A DNA stretch of 64,000 bases from Adhaeribacter pallidiroseus. Lineage in GTDB: Bacteria > Bacteroidota > Bacteroidia > Cytophagales > Hymenobacteraceae. The stretch is taken from NCBI RefSeq assembly GCF_003340495.1, contig NZ_QASA01000001.1, forward strand, positions 1,302,001-1,366,000. Reading direction: 5' to 3'. The position numbers and the translations under genes are program-made. Below the pieces are notes generated by a model. That model saw only the letters and a program-made list of their open reading frames with translations, was not told the DNA's origin and searched no databases. Positions 10,201 to 19,052 of the stretch are shown here, one piece after another. How positions within the stretch are numbered: the first letter of the stretch is position 1; every line of letters starts with the position of its first letter.

Positions 10201-10587
10201 AATCCGGCTTGTGCCGATGCCAATATACCCTGGGATGATCCGGGTTGGTTTTTCGTGATAAAAGAACGGCCTGGTGAGCCTCGCTTTGGGCTGGACATTG
10301 CCAGCGACACCCCCGTTACCAGCGTGCAGGTCTGGAACGATTTAAGCTGGAATCATTTAACGCCGGCGGTGCCGGAAAACGGGTTTATTCAAATTACTGC
10401 CGGTACTACGCCCATTCTGCTCCAGGCACCCACCAGCCCCGAGGATCAGGAGAAAAAAGAACAATACGACGAAGATAAAGCCCTGCAGTGGAACCTGAAC
10501 ATGAGTTCGGCCGAGCTGGCTTATGTTTTATACCAGGTTCCGGTGTTGGTGGCGGTGCACGCTTCGGAAATGCTACCCGACAATTAA
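7225..10587 (+). CDS. Giant protein of unknown function, third gene of operon
   Basis: This 1120-residue protein has no signal peptide or membrane segment. I recognise no named domain. The N-terminal ~250 residues contain blocks that look conserved (TFLPWLRQG at 7-15, LTPWLALVVL near 122). The middle (450-900) is helical and charged, with a probable second globular domain (YRVIWSQLGDLVPVYRR). The C-terminal ~200 residues have beta character (DIYFFGFDIT, GWFFVIKERPGEPRFGLD). The start codon follows the previous stop by one base, implying translational coupling. Codon use matches the host-like 3' half of the operon. A large structural or scaffold subunit is possible, but that is a guess from size and context. 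Confidence 0.7.
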   Translation: MSDIATYTFLPWLRQGIANQISETVVGFRATIPIDLELSGDKIGGGTLTRPPIHKDIQIYGPGDITGLDPRAIIKVEPRNWITNFEPNYLPYIEFYDEDLPWRYSPLKNPLILEEPNAENHRLTPWLALVVLREDEFEEGKNSKDSPLPFIIFTGDPTTVLAPANQLWAWAHVHVNRPIITSMLSTDSDAIQTSLATNLQQNPDLAYSRLICPRRLQAQTAYSAFLVPVFESGRLAGLGENLGKVTNNALAWGGGGPFNEYKLPYYHRWYFRTGTVGDFEYLVRLLKPQPVDSRVGVRSMDVQKPGANLKGITDEALNGILKLGGALQVPRIIYTDEELAEVQKYENWAQPYPHAFQTSLAAFINLANDYQEKPAAVANANEAIKEESAVGTPVPGTENSIYSIGDNPDPIITAPLYAQWHALTQRLEPKPADNPAENKVDWVHELNLDPRWRVAAGFGTKVIQENQENYMKSAWDQVGEVLEANKKIRAAQLAKTISQIWYFSHLQKIKDNNIDKWFTLASPVSKRILAEGTTVYHAVKQSKVPLAATSVTMRRILRPRGELVKRLPFNADIRPTAIISRINKGEATAAPPKTTPDGINSLQKNAEVLLPDRIEKFQQVLPRLMKTLPTYRVIWSQLGDLVPVYRRVDEESQKRNAMALLEEAQDGDVIDKLPRSPIFRLSRPDEANFRFDYGGEDNEEAQEFKKSLVELHKVFRISAKAGATREKPALNMDKVSDALFESINPALTIPRWTWGSVRLPERIRTGLKEQFVEAMAYPEFDLPMYKPLVDYSSELFLPNINQLAQNSISLLETNQKFIEAYMVGLNHEFARELLWREYPTDQRGSYFRQFWETKGYLNHENLSPEALKEKLRDIPPLHIWPRASELGDHDHREADGAKEQEVVLVIRGELLKKYPNAVIYAHKAEWAPKDDGTIDLTKERNPVKLETENLPSREVIKTPLYEAKVDPDIYFFGFDITACAAKGGAGKPDQPVNPACADANIPWDDPGWFFVIKERPGEPRFGLDIASDTPVTSVQVWNDLSWNHLTPAVPENGFIQITAGTTPILLQAPTSPEDQEKKEQYDEDKALQWNLNMSSAELAYVLYQVPVLVAVHASEMLPDN

Positions 10588-10604
10588 TTAAATCCGAAAT
10601 AGGT

Positions 10605-13600
10605 ATGCCAAGTTTTAAAGAAACAAAGCTGGACCTGCGGCAAATTGAGCAGCAACACGAAACGCAACGCCTCGCGGTGTTTCGGGCCAGAGAAGAGTTA
10701 AAAAAAATTAATCGGGAAAAAGCCAATCTCTTGCGCAGTAATACCACCAGCGAAGCCTATAAACTTTTGCTGGAGCGCGAACAAGCCATCCAAAATTCTT
10801 TACCGGAACTGGAAAAAAACTTGGCCGAAATTTTAAATAAGAAAAATTCTTTCCGGGAAATTTTTCAAACCTTAGCGGATCCGCGCCGGAATATCGGGCA
10901 ATTTTCCGATAATTTTCCGATCCTGCTTTTTCCGGTGCGCCTGGAAACCCGATTTAAAAAAATAATGCTGCCCACGGGAGCGCCGCAACACCAACTCTGG
11001 GTGCGCATTTTCCCGGACGATTGCTCCATCGATACCTTTGATGGCACCCTGACGGAAGCCGAAGTAAAAAAAGTTAAAAATTATTGGATCAGTGTCTGGA
11101 AAGCCGGTCAATCAACGGATGCTGCTAGCCAGAACCACATCCAAAATTTAAAAAAAGGTGCCTGGCGCGAGCTGTTGGGCAACGGCCAGGCCGGACGCGC
11201 TTACTGGACCATTGGCCAATACCAACCTTTAAACCTTGCCGCTTTACCCCAGCGCCAGCGTACGGACGAAGTCATTCTGGTTATTCCCACAGAAGACCTG
11301 CCGACTGAGGAAGAACAAAAAGCCCTACGAGCCTACTGGAAAGCGGTCTGGGAAGCCAACAGCAATGCTCTTAATCGTCAGTCCGCTTTGGATGCCTTAG
11401 TGGCTGTAACGGGCAGCGAAAAAGCGCAAACCCTCCTGCAAACGTATATTCCGGCTAGTCAGGAGCCTCCAGCGGCCGGTTCTCCGGTGCCAACCGCGCA
11501 AGTAGCCTTTGTGCAATTCCCGAAAATGCAGGATACGGCTACCAAGCAACAATCCTGGTCGCAGGCCCCGCGCATTACCACCTTTCCGGAGCGTTTTGTG
11601 CTGATGGGCTATAAAAACAATACCGATGTATTCTCCAGCCAGGTGGGGCTGCCCGTGCCCAATCCGCTGATTATTGGCCCCGATCCCCTGGAAAACCTGG
11701 ATGAAGTGCTGCAGGAGGCCTATGCCAACGGCGAAATTGGCGATAACACCACGGCTTACGAATCCTTGAAAGAAGAAGATAAAGTCGGGCTGTACGTGGC
11801 GTATTTGTCGAAAAAAGCCGATACGCGTTGGTTGTTTGATTTTGATGCTGCCGTACGGCAAGGTTTAGGTTTTAAAGTAGATTTAACCGGAGATCAATAC
11901 CTGAATGGGTTTGACCGTTTACTGGTGCTGGGCGTAAAGCTGGGTTACGATGAAAAAGAAGGCCAGGAAGCCTTGGAATCGTTAATGCAGCATCATCATT
12001 TTGGCACCAGCGGCCTGGCCCTGCTTCCCCAGGGAACCCCCACCAACAATACCGAAACCAGTGGCTCGGGTTACTCCGGCCAGGATGACCCTGATGAAAC
12101 CTTTGAACGCTACATTCTGGGTAATGCGGGGGATGACCCGGAAGACCGGCAACGGAAAAAAGACGGTCGCTGGTTGGCCGAAATGCTCGGCATTAGTGCG
12201 GAGGCTTCTACCCTGAAACAAGTGGCGAATTACTACCACACCGACCAAAGCGAAGCGCATGCCTTAAATACGGCGCTTTGGCCCGCTACCATCGGTTATT
12301 TTATGGAAAGCATGTTAACCCCGGTTTTTACCGAATCGGAACGCAACATTGCCCGGTGGTATTTTACCAATCACGTTATTGGCCGGGGCCGGGTTCCGGC
12401 TCTACGGATCGGTAACCAGCCCTACGGTATTTTACCAACGGCCGCTATTTCCCGCCTGAAATGGATCAGGCAGGAGGGAGGCATCCCCATTAGAGGTCTT
12501 GAAAACCGGATGCCCGTTATTCAGAAAATATACCAGCTTTTAAGCCAGGTGCGCCAGGATTGGACTGCGTTCCAGAACAACGTGGCCCACGTAGGAAAAA
12601 CCGGCGATGCCCACCAGATTTTGCTGGAAGTACTAGGCTTGCAAGCCAGTTCGCTGGAATTTTACCAGCGGTACGCCGAAGGGTTTGTCCACCTGTATAA
12701 TTACCTGCTGTGGTTTCATCCTTATTTAGGGAAAGTAGCCTTTGGGGCTTCGCTTTTTCAATCTTTAACGCCCCGGCAACTGCTCCGTAGATTGGGCTAC
12801 GATGCCAATAATAACCAGGATCAACCACCCATTCTGGAAAAAGCTTTTTTTAGTAAGGCCAACGAGTTAAAAGGTCCTTTTATCGACGATCGGCCGCTTT
12901 CGGAAACGCAGCCCATTCGCGCCTACACCCCCGATGGAAAAAATTACCTGGAGTGGTTATGGGAAAACGCTTTAACCAACCCGGACCGGATGCGCATACA
13001 AGAAGGCTTTACCGAAAATAGGGTTCCGCGGGCCTTACTCTACCAGATGCTGCGGCACGCCTTAAATCTGTCTTTCTCCGATACGGGTCTCCGGCTGTAC
13101 CGCCGGGCCCAGATTTTAAACGACAAGCAGATACAAGCCGCCCGGATCGATGCCAATTTTATTGGTTTTCCTTCTACGCAAGAAGAAGTGGGCAGTAAAT
13201 GGGAATACCTGTTCCGGGCAGAAGAACGCATTGCCCCGGGAGGCATTACCGTAGCCCAGCACATTGCCGAAATTTTAAAAAAATCCGAACCTTCCTGGGA
13301 AGCCGGAGATACCCAGGATCTGGTGCAGGCGCTGGAGTACCTGGTAAAAGTACCTACCGCCCGCCTGGAACGCGCCTTTGCCGAGCACCTGGATTGCTGC
13401 ACCTACCGCTTGGATGCCTGGCTGCTGGGCTTGGTAAATATGCAATTATTCGGGATGCGCTACGGCGGCGATTTTGAGTCAGTGGGGCCAGCCCGGCCGG
13501 GAATTTATATTGGCGCCTTTGGTTGGGTAGAAAACCTGAAACCTGATCCCCGAACCCTTACCCCAGCCGAACTGCCGGAAGAATTGCATAAAATTTTTAA

Positions 13601-16307
13601 TGAAGGCGAAACTACCCCGCTGCTAAAAGACAGTACCAACGCCGGGTACATTCACGCGCCTTCGCTCAACCAGGCCGTTACGGCTGCCGTATTACGGAAT
13701 GCCTACCTGGCCAATGCTTCTCCGACTAACCCCGAAGTCTTTAAAGTCAATCTTTCCTCGGAGCGGGTCCGGATGGCCTTGGGTATTATTGAAGGCATGC
13801 AGCAAGGCCAGAGCCTGGGTGCTTTACTGGGTTACCAACTGGAACGCGGTTTACACGACCGGTATGAGGAAGCCGAAGTAGATTTTTATATTTACGAATT
13901 GCGCAAAGCTTTCCCGATTGCTTCTAATCGCCTGGTAGCTACTGCTGTTCCAGAGAACGAGCAAGATTCAGTAACGCAAACTGAAGCCCGCAACGTGGTA
14001 GATGGCCTGGCCCTGGTGGAACATATTCAAAAAACCGGCAGTGTACATTATCCTTTTGATAAAACTTTAGAACCAGTTACTACGCCTGGTCAGCAAGCCG
14101 CGATTGATGCCGAGGTAGAACGAATCCGGAACATTAATGATGCTGTGGCTGACCTGGCTATGGCCGAAAGTGTGCACCAGGTAGTACAGGGCAATTACGC
14201 CCGGGCCGCCGGCACCCTAGATGCCTACAGCAAAGGTTCTTACCCCCAACTACCCGAAGTAGTGCAAACCCCACGCAGCGGTAAAACGCTAACGCACCGC
14301 GTGGGTATTCATTTGCCCGCGGCCGCCGTTGCTCCAGCGGGAGCTAATGCCCGGGTGCTGGCCGAGCCGGCGCTTAACGAATGGCTTGCTTCTTTGCTAC
14401 CACCCGCTGTCGATATTGTTTGCCAGATTACTTACCAATTACCCAGTACCGAAGCTGTGAATCCGAACCCGGTTACTAACTTGGTGGTTAGTATGGCGCA
14501 ATTAAATTTAGCTCCTTTGGATTTAATTTACCTGGTAGGCGGAGCCAATGAGAAAAGTTTAACGGCGCTGGATGATTACCTGTTGCGCTACCTGTATGCC
14601 CAAGCCGGAGAAACGCTCCGGCCCGATATCGACGTTAAGATTCAGTACGCCCCACCCGTGGCGGATAAAGTTACTTTTTTCGAGTTAGTGCCCTTTATCA
14701 ATAGCCTTCGTTCGCTGGTGCTGGCCGCCCGCCCGCTGCGGCCCTCCGATATTACTTTGCCCAGCGAAGCCGATAAAGCATCCGATCAAACGATATTCCT
14801 GGATAGAAATCGTTTGGCCGCGCCTTTGGCCCAACTAAAAGCGACCATTACCGCGGGCGATGCGGCCGGCAGCGTACCTGATTTTATCAGCCTGATTCCC
14901 GCAAATTTAGCGGATCCTGCTGTCCAGACTACGGTGGTGCAATCTATTGATGATTATATTATCGCGTTTACCAACCAACTGCACCGGGTGAGTATATTCG
15001 GGATACCGCAGGCGGGTTACGGGTTTGTGTACGACCGAAAAAGAAGCCTATATGCCGCAATTTTTAAAAAAATACTAAACTACGCCAGTCGCTGGGAAGA
15101 AAATCTGTCGGCTTACGAAGATTTAGTAACGGCCCAGTTTGCCGCCGCTACCACCGAAGAAGCACGGTTTGCTATTTTGCAAAAAGCCGAGATGCTTATC
15201 TCTACGGCTTTTACCTTGCCGCTTCCGGCCGAGGCAGCCCAGTATAAAACCGACTTAGCCGCTGGAAAAGAAACAGCTTTCCGGGCCAAACTAGCGCTGA
15301 TCCGGGCCCTGGTAGATCCGCCTTATGTGCTTACTTTATCGGGTCTCGCCACGGGCGTGCTGGCTCTAGCTACCACTTTGCCCAGCCTGGCTACCTTCGA
15401 TTTAGTGCCTCTGGATATTGCCCCGGAAATAAAGCAAATTTTAATTTTAACGGAAGATATGTTGGTGCAGGCTCAAAAACTGCAAAAACTACTAACCGAT
15501 AAAATTACCCAAATTGAAAATTTACTCGTAGAGCACGATAGCTTAGCCGATACGAACCGCCAGGCTAACTTATTAGCCCAGGCCGCCAAAATACTGTTGG
15601 GCGAAGATTTTGCCGTGTTCCCGGGCTTCCGGTTAAGTGCCTTGCAGCAAAGCGAATTAACGAATTGCTATACCGCAACTGACCAGTTATTAACGTATCA
15701 AAAAAATGAATTAGAAGTAAAAGTAGATTTTCCCGTGGACGACTGGCTCTACGGGGTAGCCCGGGTGCGCGAAAAAATAGGACATTGGGAAAATACCGTG
15801 ATGTTAGCCGAAGGATGGCGGAATAGTGTGTCGCTCGACTTAACCCCACTGCAATTACCTTACCGGCCCGCTGACTCGTGGCTGGCCTTAGCTTACCCCG
15901 AGAGCTTGGTAATTGACCAGGATAAATTGTTGTATACAGCGTATTGGCCTAATTTTGACCCTAGCCAGCCGCAAAGTGGTATTTTAATAGATGAGTGGAC
16001 GGAGGTTATTCCGGCTACCAAAGAAACTACCGGGCTTACTTTCCACTACGACAAACCCAACCACGAACCGCCCCAAAGTTTGCTGTTGATTACTCCCACG
16101 GAATTTACCGGTAATTGGCAATGGCCCGACCTGGTTGATGCCTTACACGAAACCCTGGATTTAGCCCGTACCCGCGCCATAGAGCCGGTTCAAGTAGATG
16201 GCACGCCTTATGCGCATTTTCTGCCCGCTACTGTTTCGGCGGTAACGGTGCATCCGGCTACCATTGCCCTGAATTACGCCATTAACAATAACTTAAGCAC
16301 CGATTAA
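10605..16307 (+). CDS. 1900-residue protein of unknown function with N-terminal coiled coil
   Basis: The frame is open from 10488, but the ATG at 10605 (MPSFKETKLDL) is the sensible start, 17 bases after the previous stop; an upstream start would overlap that gene by ~100 bases. Residues 8-85 form a charged heptad-like coiled coil (QIEQQHETQRLAVFRAREEL). Next comes a strand-rich block beginning FPILLFPVRLETRF. The large centre includes RIGNQPYGILPTAA. Long helices dominate 1050-1780, and the C-terminus is compact. No signal peptide, transmembrane helix or recognised catalytic motif was seen. It is the largest member of the operon and ends one base before the next ATG. The function is unknown; a filament, tether or scaffold would fit the size and helices, but this is conjecture. 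Confidence 0.7.
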   Translation: MPSFKETKLDLRQIEQQHETQRLAVFRAREELKKINREKANLLRSNTTSEAYKLLLEREQAIQNSLPELEKNLAEILNKKNSFREIFQTLADPRRNIGQFSDNFPILLFPVRLETRFKKIMLPTGAPQHQLWVRIFPDDCSIDTFDGTLTEAEVKKVKNYWISVWKAGQSTDAASQNHIQNLKKGAWRELLGNGQAGRAYWTIGQYQPLNLAALPQRQRTDEVILVIPTEDLPTEEEQKALRAYWKAVWEANSNALNRQSALDALVAVTGSEKAQTLLQTYIPASQEPPAAGSPVPTAQVAFVQFPKMQDTATKQQSWSQAPRITTFPERFVLMGYKNNTDVFSSQVGLPVPNPLIIGPDPLENLDEVLQEAYANGEIGDNTTAYESLKEEDKVGLYVAYLSKKADTRWLFDFDAAVRQGLGFKVDLTGDQYLNGFDRLLVLGVKLGYDEKEGQEALESLMQHHHFGTSGLALLPQGTPTNNTETSGSGYSGQDDPDETFERYILGNAGDDPEDRQRKKDGRWLAEMLGISAEASTLKQVANYYHTDQSEAHALNTALWPATIGYFMESMLTPVFTESERNIARWYFTNHVIGRGRVPALRIGNQPYGILPTAAISRLKWIRQEGGIPIRGLENRMPVIQKIYQLLSQVRQDWTAFQNNVAHVGKTGDAHQILLEVLGLQASSLEFYQRYAEGFVHLYNYLLWFHPYLGKVAFGASLFQSLTPRQLLRRLGYDANNNQDQPPILEKAFFSKANELKGPFIDDRPLSETQPIRAYTPDGKNYLEWLWENALTNPDRMRIQEGFTENRVPRALLYQMLRHALNLSFSDTGLRLYRRAQILNDKQIQAARIDANFIGFPSTQEEVGSKWEYLFRAEERIAPGGITVAQHIAEILKKSEPSWEAGDTQDLVQALEYLVKVPTARLERAFAEHLDCCTYRLDAWLLGLVNMQLFGMRYGGDFESVGPARPGIYIGAFGWVENLKPDPRTLTPAELPEELHKIFNEGETTPLLKDSTNAGYIHAPSLNQAVTAAVLRNAYLANASPTNPEVFKVNLSSERVRMALGIIEGMQQGQSLGALLGYQLERGLHDRYEEAEVDFYIYELRKAFPIASNRLVATAVPENEQDSVTQTEARNVVDGLALVEHIQKTGSVHYPFDKTLEPVTTPGQQAAIDAEVERIRNINDAVADLAMAESVHQVVQGNYARAAGTLDAYSKGSYPQLPEVVQTPRSGKTLTHRVGIHLPAAAVAPAGANARVLAEPALNEWLASLLPPAVDIVCQITYQLPSTEAVNPNPVTNLVVSMAQLNLAPLDLIYLVGGANEKSLTALDDYLLRYLYAQAGETLRPDIDVKIQYAPPVADKVTFFELVPFINSLRSLVLAARPLRPSDITLPSEADKASDQTIFLDRNRLAAPLAQLKATITAGDAAGSVPDFISLIPANLADPAVQTTVVQSIDDYIIAFTNQLHRVSIFGIPQAGYGFVYDRKRSLYAAIFKKILNYASRWEENLSAYEDLVTAQFAAATTEEARFAILQKAEMLISTAFTLPLPAEAAQYKTDLAAGKETAFRAKLALIRALVDPPYVLTLSGLATGVLALATTLPSLATFDLVPLDIAPEIKQILILTEDMLVQAQKLQKLLTDKITQIENLLVEHDSLADTNRQANLLAQAAKILLGEDFAVFPGFRLSALQQSELTNCYTATDQLLTYQKNELEVKVDFPVDDWLYGVARVREKIGHWENTVMLAEGWRNSVSLDLTPLQLPYRPADSWLALAYPESLVIDQDKLLYTAYWPNFDPSQPQSGILIDEWTEVIPATKETTGLTFHYDKPNHEPPQSLLLITPTEFTGNWQWPDLVDALHETLDLARTRAIEPVQVDGTPYAHFLPATVSAVTVHPATIALNYAINNNLSTD

Positions 16308-16308
16308 T

Positions 16309-18177
16309 ATGGCCGAAAAAATCATTACCCAGTTAAAATTCCCGGCTACCGTTACCGCCTGGAACCGCATCGAAGGCCGCCCTCGGACCGAAGATTTTGA
16401 CCGGGCCTTAAAAGCCGAGGTGCGCGATGCGCTCTGGATGGTGTCCCGGCAGTGGCAATTAGGCGAATTCATCGGCGACGATGCCGGTTCCCCGGTATTT
16501 GCCAAGGTACACATGAAAACCACCGCGCTCACTAAATACCAACCGCAAGCTGGTAATACCCAGGCCATGCCATCTAGTGTCCCTTTGGAAGTTAAAGTCG
16601 AAAATCAACCCATACCTTTTAAGCTGGCTAAGGAAATAGCTTCGCTGGATATACGGCTGCTCATGGGGCGGCAATGGTTTAAATTACTTGGTGTAGAAAA
16701 TCTGGCTGCGGACACTTTGGCCGCTGCCAAAAGCGATTTTGTGACGCAGTATGCTATTGCCCGACCCGATCCGGAGAATGTGGATGATGCGGCTCTTTGT
16801 GCGCACCCGCAGGTCTGGCAGCAGTTTGCAGCGGTGGCTGGTCGTCGGATGGATGGCTACGAACTATATCAATATTTAAAAAAAAGTAGTACCAACCATG
16901 CTTCCGATAACATCAGCAGCCTGACGGATGCGACCGACCAAACGAATGTAGACGATTTGGCCAAACGATTTATAAAATGGTATGAACAGCTGTACTACCA
17001 ACCCCTGGCGCAGGAGAATCCTTCCTGGAAACCCAGTCACCTGGAGCATCAGTTTGCCTGCTCCGCCCCCCAGGGTGCCACTGAGAAAGTGTTAATCGCC
17101 GACGAATACTACCACGGCCATTTGGATTGGTACAACCTGGATATCAACCCCGAGCAAACTCCCTTGGGTACCGTAGAAGAAACCATTCCGGACGTAGAAC
17201 AAGCTACCACGCTTACCTTTATTCCGTCGGGCATTACTTTTGCCGGCATGCCGCACACCCGGTGGTGGCAATTTGAACATTCCAAAACTAATTTCGGCGA
17301 TATCAAACCCGATACAACCGATCTGAACAAACTCATGCTGTTGGATTTTGGGTTGATGTATGCCAACGACTGGTTTATGGTGCCGTTTACCTTGCCGGTG
17401 GGCAGCATAGCGGATGTAGCAGGTTTAAGCGTAACGGACGTTTTCGGAGAACGGTTCTGGATTGAGGCGGCCGGTAGTGGTTCGGATGAAGATTGGCAGC
17501 GCTGGAATATGTTTAGTTTGAGTATTCGTGGCAGCCAGGACGTACCCGCCGATAACAGCCTTGTACTGCTTCCCGCTGCTCCTAAATTACTAGAGGCTAA
17601 ACCTATGGAGCAAATTTATTTATTGCGCGACGAGGTAGCTAATATGGTGTGGGGCGTAGAAGCCCAGGTTCCGCTAGCTACTGGCAAAAACAAACCCGGC
17701 AAAGAAGCAGCCCTGGAATTAAAAGCCAAATACCAGCAATTTATTCCGCCCGTAAAGCAACCCTTGCCCCTGGAAAACGACGGCAGCATTCGGTACCAGG
17801 TCGTAAACAGCGTGCCCGAACACTGGATTCCGTTTGTGCCGGTGCATCTGCCTGACTCGAACCGGCAAATTCAATTACAGCGCGCCGCTATGCCCCGCAT
17901 TCTGGAAGGAGATCCCAATCTGCCTAAAAAAGTAGAACCCCGCACTTCCATTCTGCGGCAAGGGTTAGATTCCGATTCGCCTAAGCCGTATTTTCTGCAC
18001 GAAGAAGAAGTTACCCGGGCCGGTACCCTCATCTCAAAAGCATTCCAGCGGACGCGCTGGTACAATGGCCGGGTGTTTACCTGGGTAGGCATGCGGAAGC
18101 AATCCGGACGGGGCGAAGGATTCAGCGGATTAGCCTTTGATCAGATTTTTCCGAAAGAAAAGCAAAGTGGTGTATAA
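16309..18177 (+). CDS. 622-residue protein of unknown function, last gene of giant operon
   Basis: There is no signal peptide. The N-terminal part (VTAWNRIEGRPR, DALWMVSRQWQLGEF) and the central block (HTRWWQFEHSK, LMLLDFGLMYANDWFMVPF) are unusually rich in Trp and look strongly conserved, but I do not recognise the family. The C-terminal 100 residues end in a basic, Trp-containing motif (RTRWYNGRVFTWVGMRKQSGRG). It is joined to the 1900-residue gene by a one-base gap, so it is surely co-expressed with it. A ~55 bp gap then leads to the dispersed repeat at 18235. No terminator hairpin with a T-run is evident after the stop. Confidence 0.7.
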   Translation: MAEKIITQLKFPATVTAWNRIEGRPRTEDFDRALKAEVRDALWMVSRQWQLGEFIGDDAGSPVFAKVHMKTTALTKYQPQAGNTQAMPSSVPLEVKVENQPIPFKLAKEIASLDIRLLMGRQWFKLLGVENLAADTLAAAKSDFVTQYAIARPDPENVDDAALCAHPQVWQQFAAVAGRRMDGYELYQYLKKSSTNHASDNISSLTDATDQTNVDDLAKRFIKWYEQLYYQPLAQENPSWKPSHLEHQFACSAPQGATEKVLIADEYYHGHLDWYNLDINPEQTPLGTVEETIPDVEQATTLTFIPSGITFAGMPHTRWWQFEHSKTNFGDIKPDTTDLNKLMLLDFGLMYANDWFMVPFTLPVGSIADVAGLSVTDVFGERFWIEAAGSGSDEDWQRWNMFSLSIRGSQDVPADNSLVLLPAAPKLLEAKPMEQIYLLRDEVANMVWGVEAQVPLATGKNKPGKEAALELKAKYQQFIPPVKQPLPLENDGSIRYQVVNSVPEHWIPFVPVHLPDSNRQIQLQRAAMPRILEGDPNLPKKVEPRTSILRQGLDSDSPKPYFLHEEEVTRAGTLISKAFQRTRWYNGRVFTWVGMRKQSGRGEGFSGLAFDQIFPKEKQSGV

Positions 18178-18234
18178 GTATTAGGAATAGAAGTATTTAG
18201 ATGCAGAAGAGAAGTGTTGGTTCTAACATTATTT

Positions 18235-18442
18235 TGTGGAGCCTTTTCAAGTCTCCACGCGTTGGTGCTATCTTATTTGACAAGTAGCCAGTTTGCCTCG
18301 TGGCCGGCGGGCCCCGTTTGGCTCTTCCGCACTCGCTAGCCTTCCTTTCCTCGCTCCGCTGCGGAATGTGGCTATGCCACACCGGAACCCTAGCAGGTGC
18401 TCCACAGCCAAACTGACGTAGATTGCTTTTAGCTGCGGCTTT
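18235..18442 (+). repeat. Dispersed repeat A, copy 1 (forward)
   Basis: This ~172 bp core starts TGTGGAGC and ends GCTCCACA (8 bp inverted ends) and has a further ~36 bp conserved tail. It contains internal hairpins GTGGC-TAT-GCCAC and TCCGC/GCGGA. Three further long copies lie at 18748, 25960 and 26501. Its short ORFs are not conserved between copies (an in-frame stop appears in copies 1 and 4), so it is non-coding. Confidence 0.85.
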
Positions 18443-18747
18443 TCGGGTGCACCAATACTATGGACTACCATGGCGCGGAAGTTACTTCTGTGATCAACCT
18501 TTCTACTTCCATAGTTTTTCTGAAAAGCCTTAACAGTTTAAAAACTTACTAGTTTTAGAAGAAAAGACATCGTTTGATTGTAGATAGATGCTCCTACTTA
18601 ATTCCAACAGCTTAAATGACAATACGTAAATTCGTCAGTCGGGAGACTGACTTATGTCCAAAAGGCACCAGTGACGCTGCGCTGAACACTTGCGCCAGGA
18701 TCTGTAGTATTTTTTTAAATTTTTTCCATCCTACCGAGTGCGCCAAG
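18443..18747. other. AT-rich spacer between inverted repeat-A copies
   Basis: This 305 bp stretch has no gene. It has two hairpins: arms ACTATGGA (18457-18464) and TCCATAGT (18508-18515) enclosing a GCGCGGAAGTTACTTCTGTG segment, and GTCAGTC-GGGA-GACTGAC at 18634-18651, a stable tetraloop. No similarity to the spacer of the second pair (26167-26500) was seen apart from the repeat tails. Confidence 0.5.
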
Positions 18748-18955
18748 AAAGCCGCAGCTAAGAAAAGATGACATCAGTTTGGCTGTGGAGCACCTGCCAG
18801 GGTTCCGGTGTGGCATAGCCACATTCCGCAGCGGAGCGAGGAAAGGAAGGCTGGCGAGTGCGGAGGAGCCAAACGGGGCCCGCCGGCCACGAGGCAAACT
18901 GGGTACTTCCCAAATAAGATAGCACCAACGCGTGGAGACGGGAACCGGCTCCAAA
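18748..18955 (-). repeat. Dispersed repeat A, copy 2 (inverted relative to copy 1)
   Basis: The 36 bp tail comes first (AAAGCCGCAGC at 18748), then the core from TGTGGAGC at 18784 to GGCTCCA at 18953. It is near-identical to copy 1 read on the other strand. With copy 1 it bounds a 0.7 kb unit that could fold into a very long stem if transcribed through. Confidence 0.85.
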
Positions 18956-19052
18956 AACCAGCCGTTATAAAACGCATTTCCTCTTTATGGCAGCTTCTAT
19001 TTACTAATTGGTATATTAGTATTTTAAAAATTAATTTAGCCGATGGCTATTG

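Noticed and set aside
10488-10604. Earlier start for the 1900-residue protein
   Set aside because: It would overlap the previous gene by 100 bp with no supporting similarity; ATG 10605 follows that gene's stop by 17 bases.
1979-18177. Giant operon as a contractile injection system, type VI or Tc toxin locus
   Set aside because: No sheath, baseplate, AAA+ ATPase, VgrG/PAAR or RHS-repeat motif is visible in any of the five proteins.
18715-18954. ORFs inside repeat A (79 codons here; related frame at 25961-26200)
   Set aside because: The same frame is closed by a stop in copies 1 and 4, and other frames in the repeat are open only by virtue of high GC. The repeat is better explained as non-coding.
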